A DNA stretch of 64,000 nucleotides from Heloderma charlesbogerti (taxonomy: Eukaryota; Chordata; Lepidosauria; Squamata; Helodermatidae). Below are positions 55,876 through 64,000 of this stretch, piece by piece. Position 1 is the stretch's first letter. The number at the start of each line of letters is the position of its first letter. The notes under the pieces were generated by a model. That model was not told where the DNA came from and did no database searches. It saw only the letters and a program-made list of their open reading frames with translations. The DNA lies in NCBI GenBank assembly GCA_026122225.1, contig JANEZZ010001497.1:124001-188000 (forward strand), in the 5' to 3' direction. The translations under genes were made by a program, and so were the position numbers.

Positions 55876-56689
55876 TTCCCCATTCTTAGCTCCCCCCACC
55901 CCAATTTTGCTGCATCCCAGGAATCTGATGCACAGTTACTGCTCCCCAGTCCAGTTTTCCCATGTGTGCACTTTTGCCTACTGCTTCCATGCCTCCTTTC
56001 TCCCTTTTCCCTTCCTCCTGCTGGCAATGAGAAGGCAAGATTGTTACTGCAATCAAATGGAGAAGTGATTTTACATAACAGAGGAACAACCGAACATCAA
56101 AGAAACAGAACTTCATGATCGCAATTTAAGAGAGCAAGAAGTGAAAGAGTACCTCAGGGCGAGTTACTCCAGTTAGGCTTTAACCCTTTCACTGCAGGGG
56201 AGTAAGATTTATTTCTTACTTTTGAGTAAACATGCACAGAATGTGGGAATGTTAAAGATTGAAATCAGGCTCCACTCCCCCACCTGCCTTGGCGGCTGCG
56301 GTTACTGGAGTGCTTACTTTGGGTTCACGATGGAGCGGAAATGCGCTATTTTGAAGTTGCGCTTTTAAGGGGATTTTTTTTAATGGTAGAGGCTGCCAAG
56401 CAGACCACACCTATACTCATGGGGGGACGGTCACCAGAGATTAGTGGTAGGCAAGGAAAAGTAAATACCATGAAGTAGCTCAGAACTCCTGAAAAGCCAG
56501 CTGCAAAATGGCAGAAACATTGGGAAAACACAGGGAGGGGAAACATTGTGGGAACACCCCTTGACCCCAGTCAGTGAGCTCATGGCCAGGTGAAAGACAC
56601 AACCCTTGGGCAGGGCTATTATGCCCATTTCACTGCGGAGGATTGGTAAACACCACAACAGAAGCCCAGACAAGCCAAATTAAGGAAAA
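55876..56689. other. No gene recognised; one MITE copy
   Basis: Holds the reverse copy (56200-56270) of the fragment at 53618-53690. Frames here lack domains. Confidence 0.4.
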
Positions 56690-56830
56690 CCATCAGACTA
56701 AAAGTAGTCTCAGAAAAACGGGTTTTTCCATGAAAATCTCTGGGATGGCTGTGAGATTGCCATGATGTCATGCACCCCAAATGACCTTCAAATGCAGCCC
56801 ACTTGCAGTAGATCACTCGGGCAGACACCC
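56690..56830 (+). repeat. MITE pair member
   Basis: Partner of 32050-32215: 'tttttccatgaaaatc', a 'gatgtcat' region, 'ccttcaaatgcagc' and 'gatcactcgggcagacacc'. Confidence 0.5.
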
Positions 56831-57241
56831 CCCAGTACAATGAAAGGGGTATCCTGATGAAAACGTTCAGGTTTTCCCTAACCCTTCGCCCAGAGAAAAG
56901 CTTGAAATTGAAACCTCTTCTGTTGCTATTGACCGACTCACTTTTCATGCCACTTAACATTTCTCACTGATGCAGCTGTGTTTGGGAACCAGCTGGAATA
57001 TCATTAAACAATGGTGTCTGCTTTTATTATGAAGACTTTGGATGATGGATTGAAAAATGAAGTCTCTCAGTTTGATCAGTTCATCAAAGTGATGGATCTA
57101 GCAAAAAACAAAACAAAAACATGCACCAGCATTGCCACATATATGTTGGAACATTATTTCAGAATTGGGGCAGATTAGGGGGTCCACCACCACAGTTCAG
57201 CCCTGGGCACTAAACTGAACATTGACCTATTCTTTGTCTGA

Positions 57242-57831
57242 ACATCTGTCACGTTCCCCTTTGCCCCTGCTGTGAAACTTCAGAAGTCAAATCAAAACAC
57301 AGACAAGAGACTTCAATTCCAAGGCTTTTTAATCCACTTAATTCAATGGGTCATTCAGCTGCTCATTGTCAGTGACCCACAGTCTACAGAGGAAATACCT
57401 TCAGAGAGTTCCAAGGAAAACTACGAAAATTGCCCACTGTTTGAGGAACAGGCGAGCTTGCTGTCCTAACTTAAGGGGTGGGGTGGGGATCTGCCTTTAT
57501 CTCGTGAGGACTCTAAGCACAGCTGTTCCCGCCGGGCCAATCGGGGAGATCGCCTGAGCTCCGCCCCTGCCACTTCTCTCTTGTCTCTGGGTCTGCGTCT
57601 AGCGTCTAAGAATTTAGGCTCTACCAGCCCCCCTTCTCCCTGTTCACTATCTCTCACAGGGATGGGGGAAGAGGGGCCCTCTCCATCCAGCTGTGCCTTT
57701 GAAGCTTGAGGAGTAGGCCTATCCCCCTCTGTCCAGGCCTGGGAAATTTCCTCCCCCATGTTTTGCGGTTCCTCTTCAAACTCTGAGCTACTCCACCAAA
57801 CGCTGCGCTCAGGGGCAACCCTGACAACATC
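57242..57831 (-). repeat. Solo LTR with ACATC duplication
   Basis: The LTR (57247-57826, 580 bp) has TGTCA at one end and TGACA at the other, and is flanked by ACATC on both sides (57242-57246 and 57827-57831). On minus, an ATTAAA-type signal near 57330 and a short downstream end suggest minus orientation. A minus frame (57466-57759) contains RRSPRLARR, resembling the C-terminal tails of Ty3/gypsy polyproteins that extend into the LTR. No internal region remains. Confidence 0.85.
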
Positions 57832-57837
57832 ACTCTA

Positions 57838-58515
57838 TAACAGTGGTCTCCAAAGTGGGATGTGCACACCCCAGGGGGTGCGCACACCCCAGGGGGTGTG
57901 CAAGACAATACATTGGGGTGCATAAGATGATCCATTCAGGTGTGCAAGATGATCCATTGGGGTGCACAAGCTGCCATTGTGTGCAGTGATGGCGGCGGAG
58001 GCAGCAGGATGGGACAGGAGCTGAAAGGGAAGCTCTGTGGCATTTCTGTCTCGGCTCCAGTCCTATCCTGCCTCTGCTGCAGCCACCGAGAGCAACTGTG
58101 CCAGTCTCTGCCAGGCACGGCAGCAGAAGCCACAGCACCAGAGCAGCTGCCATCCTGCCGAAGGAGAGCAGGAAGGAGACTAGCCCTTCCCACTCCCCTT
58201 TGGCAGAACGAAGCCGAGAAGAAAGTGCGTGCTATGACAGCTACGTCTGCTGTGACAGCAATTAAAACCAATTATCGAAATAAACTGAACTTAGAAGCAG
58301 ACCTTCGAATTGCTGTATCACGAAGTGTTAAACCAAGACTTTCAGAAATAATGAAGCATATTCAATCACATTGTTCTCACTACAAAATATTATTTTATAT
58401 ATATATATATATATAGTGAGAGCAAAAGGGGTTTTTGTACAGTTAATAAATAAAATAAAACAACTATTTCTAAAACAATTATCGTTGGGGGTTGCATCCT
58501 TAGTGGAGGCCTAGA
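57838..58515 (+). mobile_element. hAT element relic with transposase C-terminus
   Basis: The left end 'cagtggtctccaaagtggga' pairs imperfectly with the right end 'ggttgcatccttagtggagg'. Near 58265-58350 the plus frame reads YRNKLNLEADLRIAVSRSVK. This is the conserved C-terminal region of hAT transposases related to ZBED5/FAM200-type genes. The remainder of the transposase is deleted. A (TA)n run is at 58394-58414. Repeated 'ggggtgcgcacacccc' units occur near the left end. Confidence 0.7.
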
Positions 58516-59159
58516 GATAATTTTAAACACATAATAAGTAAATACAAACAAATGGCAACATTTTTTTAACCCCCGCCCCTGTGAGGGGATTTCAGGAGGA
58601 CATGATGGTGGGGGGAAGGGTGAACCATCCCTTCACAGTGTGAGATGGTCTTGATGTCAATTGAGGCTCCGTGCACTTACACCAGAGTAAAATAAAAGCC
58701 ACGACTGTACACAACACAGTTAGCATCATGTGTAGTTTGGCTCATTTGTTCAGTCTGGTTGTCACTAGTGCACAGACACTAGTGAGGGCAGAGACATGAT
58801 TGGCACAGCGCCCCAAGATGGTAAACTTAGCTCTTCAGCTCTGTCAAATCGATAGAATGCTTGATGGCAAAAATGAGATTTCCCCCCACACCACCCCAGT
58901 TGTTTTACATGAAATACGTTCCTCTCGATTTGCCTGACTGAGGGTCACAGAATCAGTCTGACGTTATCAACCCAGAGCTTGGCATCTTTACTGGTATCAA
59001 CTTCAGTTTTCATTGGAAACCATGTTAAGATTACCATATAAAAATGGCTTTGCTTCTCAGAATTATGCTAGTTGGGAAGAAAACCTTATTTGTTTCTTAA
59101 AACATTATTGCTGGCTGTTCTGATACATGCCATAGAACCAACATGTCCATGTACCTTAC
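58516..59159. other. Presumed intron or 3' side of leader exon D
   Basis: Searched on minus for a six-cysteine exon; none is present. No repeat recognised. Confidence 0.45.
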
Positions 59160-59220
59160 CTGTGGCCCATGGAAGAAAGGGGGAGAAGAAGAAATTGTAG
59201 CGCAGGCAGAAGTGTTTCAT
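59160..59220 (-). CDS. Beta-defensin-like leader exon D (partial, possibly decayed)
   Basis: ATG at 59220 opens a 61-nt segment ending in a phase-1 G before GTAAGG. Residues begin MKHFCLRYNFFFSPFLPW. The Arg, Asn and Trp make it a poor signal peptide, so the exon may be decaying. The 5' flank (cctaagcagcc just before ATG, then 'tctccagg') matches leader exon C, showing common origin. A TATATAAAA box lies on minus at 59281-59289, about 65 bp upstream. No second exon was found between here and the intact gene. Confidence 0.5.
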
Positions 59221-59280
59221 GGCTGCTTAGGTTCCCTGGAGACTTTGAGTTCACACAGGGAAGGAGATGGAAGGCATTCA

Positions 59281-59289
59281 TTTTATATA
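59281..59289 (-). promoter_or_regulatory. TATA box of leader exon D
   Basis: Minus reads tatataaaa, preceded by tgacg; 60-70 bp upstream of the ATG, a plausible core promoter. Not seen at the other leader exons. Confidence 0.45.
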
Positions 59290-59314
59290 CGTCACTGAAG
59301 GACAGCATACCAAG

Positions 59315-59560
59315 AGGGACCTGGAACATAAGAAGAGCTCTGCTGGAGCAGACCCAGGGTCCATCTAGTCCAGCATTCTGTTCATACAGTGGCCAACCAG
59401 CTGTCAATGGGAAACCACAAGCAGGACACGAGTGCAACAGCACCTTCCCTCCCACGTTCCTCAGCAACTGGGGTTATACTGCCTCCGATACTGGAGGTAG
59501 CATATGGCCATCAGGACCAGTAGCCATTGATAGCCTTCTTCTCCAGGAAGGAAAATGAGA
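59315..59560 (-). mobile_element. CR1 LINE 3' fragment
   Basis: Reverse-oriented CR1 tail from 'ggaacataagaagagctctg' to 'gccttcttctccaggaa'. Confidence 0.9.
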
Positions 59561-59971
59561 TGCAAGTTTGAAATGCCATGACTATCAAAACCTAAGTATA
59601 ACGAGACCTTTTTTATCTGACTATATATTTCAGCAGGAACAAAACCTAGAGAGAAACTACTCCTGTTTGCTAATTAACAGCTCTTCATACAAACAAGAAT
59701 ATAATCAGAATCCAAATGAGTCTGCCTCTAGACCATTGGTCCATCTAGCTGAGTTCAGTCAAATTCTATTCCAACACTGAATTTAATGAAATTTGTCTGC
59801 AGGGTAAACACACTCCCAGTGTCCTCTTCCTTTCAGATGCACTCTCACAAGGCACTGCCCAGCAAAATGGCCCATCACTGCTGCCTTCCCCCACCCCATC
59901 TTTCTCCCCCTCTCTTCATGCCCTGCTCTTTCCTTGGGAAAGGGAAGTAGGAGAAAGGAGGAGAAAGACAT
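59561..59971. other. No feature recognised
   Basis: Ordinary AT-rich sequence, C-rich near 59885. No exon seen. Confidence 0.4.
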
Positions 59972-60159
59972 TGTTATGTACTCTAGGGGGTACTGTGGCT
60001 TAGTTACTGTTTTTGAAACTTGGCGGCTCCTGTAGAATTGGGAGCAGCAACAGCGGGTGGAGTTTCTGCTAAGTTCTGCAGTTCTGCGTGTGATCAATAA
60101 AGGACAGTTGTGTTTTAGGCCTGCGGATTCTTGCAGGCATGCCTTCTACCTATACAACA
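59972..60159 (+). repeat. 5' LTR of a Ty3/gypsy element
   Basis: 188 bp starting TGTTATGTAC and ending TATACAACA, with 'gatcaataaagg' near the middle (AATAAA). It is followed at once by 'ttttgtggcgatgaaggtgg', which has the TGGCGA look of a primer-binding site next to a gypsy LTR. The short LTR and the adjacent gag start support plus orientation. Confidence 0.75.
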
Positions 60160-60401
60160 TTTTGTGGCGATGAAGGTGGGATCCTGAGAGCTATGCAGGC
60201 AGCAAGGACTGTGAATCCATTTACACAGCTAACTGGTAAGCAGTCAGCTAGACCCACTTAAGAACTTGAGCAACTCCTGTGCATTAAAAAAAGTGAATTA
60301 AAATAAAAATGACTGCTCTCGGACATATCGAAGAGTCTGATGTTAGTCAACCTGCTTCCTGGGATTCCTATGCAGAACGACTTTCATTCTTGAAGCAAAT
60401 A

Positions 60402-62145
60402 AGGCTGTGTTCCCACCAGTGATTTACTCCAACCGGCCTGCGCCATGGGGTCTCTGTGGTTCCATAATGTCATGGCCATTCAGCCCCAGTGTCACATTTT
60501 ATCACTGAAAAACGGCTTCTTCTGAGACTGCTTATAGTCTGACTTTTCCTGGTTATGGCGGCTCCATTACTGACCTGTTTCCACAATGGCACCGGGTTCA
60601 CTGTCTTAGCCCTGCCCATGGGGTGTGTAGCTCAGCCTTTGTGGGTGTGTCACTTTGACCTCAGTGACCCAACCCTTTCCCTCCCTGTTTTCCGGAAGTT
60701 TCATTGCCATTTTGGAGCAGGATGCCAGGGGACCAAGAGACACAGCCCATGACCCCAGTCAAGGGTGTTTTCTCCCACTGTGGTGAATGAGGCTTGCTCT
60801 CTCAATGACCACAGAAATGACAGAGAAGCCCCTCAATTGACATGGCATATATCAAAGCCCTCAGTTCTTGAAATGTGATTAAGGGCAATCTCAAGGCATC
60901 GGTCCATTGCCTTAGGACGTAACTCCTTCACAGCTTCCATAGAGAGATCCAGTGCATTAAACTGGGGGCTGGTTTCAGTCTCTTTCCCACAACAAACCCA
61001 TTCGTGTCTCCTCAGAAGTAGCTCCCATTGTGCTGAATGAGGCTTGTCTTTGAATGCCTACATGAGAACTTGCAGAGATTCCCCCTCAATTGAAATGGCA
61101 CACTTTTAAGCCCAATTCCTTAAATGTGTGATCTTGAGGCTTCAGTCCATTGCCTTAGGACATAACTCTTTCACAGCTTCCAAATAGAGATCCTGTGTGT
61201 TAAAATGGGGGCTGGTTTCGCTCTCTTTCCCACAACAAACCCATTACTGTCTTGTCAGAAGCAACTGCCATTGTGATCAATGAGGTCCTCTGGGTTAAAA
61301 TGGGGGCCAGTTTCCCTCTTTGTGTTCTCCCCCCCTCTTTCCCAGCGCAAGCGTATGTGTGCCTACTCAGAAGTAACTCCCGTTGTGCTCAATGAGGCTT
61401 GCTCCTGAAATGTAGGAGCATCTGGACTTTCAGGGGAAAGGAGAAAGGGGGGGAGAGGGGGAAAGCCTTTTTAAAAAATCCTGTACTCTTCCATTAGCTT
61501 CTCCTTCTGTTGTCCTGGAAACACGGCTGAAGAGGCAGGAACACTGAAGTTGTGTGAAGGAGAGAGCGAGATGATCCTGGAGGGAGCAGTGAGGCAGAGA
61601 TGAAAAGATGCACACATAAGCACCCATTTTAGAGGGAAGAAAGAAAGTTTAAAGGGGTGTGGGATGCTCCAGACAAGGCGCTTTGATTTTTTGCCCCTTT
61701 GTTAATGCACAATTGCGCTTTAAATCCCCGTTTCAGGGGCAACAAGGAAGGTTTAAAGTGGGGGGGGGGAATGCTCCAGACACAGTGCTTTGATCTTTTG
61801 CTCTTCTAAAGCAAAACAAAAGGGCTGGGAAGGCAAGGAAGAGACTGGCCAGAGCGAGAAAGTTCAGTGGGGCAGAGGGGGCGAGGGAGGGGGGAATCTG
61901 AAACAGAAGAAGGCGGGAAAACAGACACGGTAAGCAGACCTGACCACTTCCAAAAAGGCTCCACCCAGCCATCAAGAGAATAACGCGGTTCGGGCTCCAT
62001 GGAAATAGTGCAGCCTGCCAGGGTACAATGAAGAAACATCAGGTCCTTTTGGGACATGGAAACACATGAGAGAGAAAATGCGCTTGGGGAAACAGCGCAA
62101 CCAAGTTGGAAAAGAAGTGAAGGCAAGGGTGTGGAAACACACCCT
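60402..62145. mobile_element. hAT-like non-autonomous element, copy 2
   Basis: The left end aggctgtgttcccacc and the right end gtggaaacacaccct are inverted repeats. It matches 36773-37671 in its left part (60402-60625) and right part (61497-62145). Between these are about 850 bp with tandem units absent from copy 1. The internal 'cctggaaacacggc' site recurs at 61513-61527. It interrupts the gypsy gag. The 8-bp target duplication is not clear by eye. Confidence 0.65.
60834..61410. repeat. Two and a half tandem units of about 220-250 bp
   Basis: The unit 'cctcaattgacatggca', then 'tccattgccttaggac', then 'gggggctggtttc', then 'cccattgtgctgaatgaggc' occurs at 60834-61050, again at 61085-61286, and in part at 61287-61410. 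Unit divergence is moderate. Confidence 0.75.
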
Positions 62146-62409
62146 AAGATAGCTAATGCTGAACAAAAGTGAGCTGTGCCCTTAACTGTTTGTGGGCCAC
62201 AGATGTTTGCCATAATAAGATCCCTCACTGCTCCTACCTCACCCAAAACTAAGACATTTGATGAACTTTTAGGATGCGTTTCTCACCAAATCCTCCAGTT
62301 ATTTTGCAGAGATTTAAATTTCACAAACGAATGCAGCAGTCGGGAGAGGGCATTGCCACTTATATTGCAGAACTGTGTCATCTTTCTCAACACTGCAACT
62401 TGCACAGAC

Positions 62410-62670
62410 TTGCGGACTGTTTTTTAGTTTCCGGAATTGTACACAAATTTAGTAATACAAAAATATGAAGTAAAAAAGGAACACTGACCCCAAAGCATGA
62501 AAATACAGATGGGGGGGATTTGCACATTTGCGCAAATGCACATTTCCAGAAGAGCACATTTGCACAAGTGCTCCATTTTCAGTGCTAACGCAAGTTAGGG
62601 AAATCGAGGAAAATCCGATTCCGTCAATAGGCAAATGATGGAATGAAAGGCGTCTGACAATCTGCGAGCA
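62410..62670. repeat. Dispersed repeat family C, copy 2
   Basis: Partner of 38520-38873 ('gcggactg', 'agtttccggaattgtacac', 'aaagcatgaaaat', 'caataggcaaatgatggaa'). It replaces the rest of the gypsy gag. Confidence 0.6.
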
Positions 62671-63524
62671 ATATATTCAATATATTCATACTGAATATAC
62701 TGACTATATATACTCAATATAATCAACACGATATATATATTCAATATATTCCACAGTGGTTCAATTTGCAATAACAGTATCATTAGCATTGTTCGAACAC
62801 ATTTTTGTAAGTTTGTACTACGAAAACATTTTTGACAATGCTTTATCTTAACTTTTACAGCTGTGTTTTCTTGTGTGTGATGACAAATGTAGCAGTTTAA
62901 TGACAAGTTCCTAATCTGCTGTATACTGAGCAGCTGGTCTGGACAAACTGGTGGAAGGCAAGGTGAAGAAATAACAAGGTCTACCACTTGCTGCTTATGG
63001 CTTGCAAACCAAGAAGACACTCATTGGCGTGAGAAATTCGGATGACTTCACTCTGCCTCCATTCCCCAGAAGCTTATGAAATGTGTATTTTTATTGAATT
63101 CATATATCATGTACTTGCAATTTTTAGAAAGAAGCCCATTAATGGAGTTTCTGGACCAGCTTTGGAAGGGAGCCTTGTAGGAAGGGAGCCTTGTAGGACC
63201 TTAGGCTGAAATCCTATTGCAACTAGAAGGGCTTCCAAGGAAGATCTTGCCCTGAATGGATGGGAGAAGAAACAGAGTAGGCTTGGGGATTTTCAACATG
63301 AGGCTGTTAATCCAGTTCATCTCCTTTTGGTCTTGTCACAGAATTGAGATCTATGCATGACACAAGGAGTGTTTCATTTCCTGCTTTTCCACTACATAAC
63401 CTCTAGATGGTGCTGTGGTATAGTGGAATAGACCGACTAAACAAGTGTTAACAGTGTTTTCTTTTCCCATCAAAAATAATACCCCATTTTCCCTGTCAAA
63501 AAACACTCTTGGAAAGTGCTGTTT
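62671..63524. other. No gene recognised
   Basis: AT-rich palindromic 'atatattca' tract at 62665-62760, and a small duplication 'ggaagggagccttgtagga' at 63163-63197. Piggy-back of a MITE end near 63205 ('ggctgaaatcctattgcaac'). Confidence 0.45.
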
Positions 63525-63620
63525 ACAAACAGAAGAGGAACTGGAGGGTTATGACTGGGAATGATGGGAATTGCAGTGCAGCACATCTTGATGGCACTAG
63601 GTTGGGGAAGGCTGTCATAG
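63525..63620. repeat. hAT MITE fragment
   Basis: 'atgatgggaattgcagtgca' through 'ggttggggaaggctgtca', related to 1032-1122. Confidence 0.6.
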
Positions 63621-63905
63621 TCCACAGCATCAAAACGTTTATTTCTAAAGTCTTGCTGAATTCAGTGAGGGTGAAGAGAACTCAGGGGCAGAACAAGAGT
63701 GGGGTGTTGCCTCCCTCACTCCTCCGCTGTTCAAGTACTTTGTCCATAGAACTTAATGGAAGATAATGGGAACAGAGCCAGTCACTGTCTGCCTAGACCA
63801 TTCTGATCTGGCTCTGATCTTTGTTCTTGGTCACCCCAGAGTGGGGCAAAACACTGGGAAATCGTTTTCAGGGCTGAGACAAAATGGCAGCCACCCCATT
63901 TTTTA

Positions 63906-64000
63906 GCGGGAGGTCTGCAGCTTAGTGGTAGAGCTCACACTTTGCGTGCAGAAGGCCCCAGGTGCAATCCTTGGCATCTTGAAGTGGGGCCGGGAAATCG
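63906..64000 (+). mobile_element. tRNA-derived SINE, cut by window end
   Basis: 'cttagtggtagagctcacac' is an A-box region and 'caggtgcaatccttggcatc' a B-box region, at pol III promoter spacing. This is the head of a tRNA-derived SINE common in squamates. The body lies beyond 64000. Confidence 0.75.

Larger units (their letters stand above)
60309..62410 (+). pseudogene. gag: Ty3/gypsy gag, split by a hAT-like insertion
   Basis: ATG at 60309 begins MTALGHIEE, followed by SWDSYAERLSFL, the N-terminal pattern of gag in Mag-like Ty3/gypsy elements of vertebrates. The frame is cut at about 60401. Gag-like sequence resumes after 62145 (a stop lies near 62170): VCGPQMFAIIRSLTAP and KTFDELLG, then a +1-shifted segment, then the end near 62410 at another repeat. 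The intervening 1.7 kb is a hAT-like element. No protease, RT or integrase remains in the window. Confidence 0.75.

Noticed and set aside
1..64000. CRISPR arrays, operons, rRNA or tRNA genes
   Set aside because: Organisation is vertebrate. The only 5S-like and tRNA-like sequences are parts of repeats, not genes.

Overview
The window reads as squamate (lizard or snake) genomic DNA. Evidence for this is BovB/RTE LINEs on both strands, CR1 and L2 LINEs, a 5S-rRNA-derived palindrome, a tRNA-derived SINE, Tc1, hAT, PIF/Harbinger and piggyBac-like elements, Ty3/gypsy LTRs and an endogenous retrovirus. There is no prokaryotic organisation. Most long open frames are mobile-element coding or shadows of it.

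The clearest host gene is on the minus strand: a complete two-exon beta-defensin-like gene (exon 1 at 43981-44029, exon 2 at 42711-42844) encoding a 60-residue, cationic, six-cysteine peptide with a signal sequence. Three further leader exons of the same architecture (3761-3818, 35545-35602, 59160-59220) lie on the same strand. All end in a phase-1 GT donor, and one has lost its ATG. No second exon was found for these three. The locus therefore looks like part of a beta-defensin cluster expanded by duplication and heavily invaded by transposons.

Layout. 1-4.3 kb: CR1/L2 tails, hAT MITEs and leader exon A. 4.3-7.6 kb: a Tc1 relic holding a BovB tail and a palindromic MITE, next to a BovB copy and an L2 fragment. 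8.2-11.2 kb: 3' part of a retrovirus (LTR, env, integrase end) on minus. 11.6-20.8 kb: MITEs, a solo LTR with TTAGG duplications, and a palindromic insertion. 21.0-29.9 kb: GC-rich block with a PIF/Harbinger transposase and a Myb-like gene on minus converging on a trihelix-type gene on plus that carries an inverted segment. 30-38 kb: LINE fragments, the 5S palindrome, a second copy of the 21.0 kb terminal sequence in inverse orientation, leader exon C and a large hAT-like element. 39-46 kb: CR1, the intact defensin gene, a long BovB reverse transcriptase. 49.5-55.6 kb: CR1 with remnants of both ORFs, then an L2 reverse transcriptase. 57-62.7 kb: a second solo LTR, a hAT relic, leader exon D, and a Ty3/gypsy 5' end split by a second hAT-like element. 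The window ends in a tRNA SINE.

All boundaries come from reading by eye. No alignment or database search was possible.
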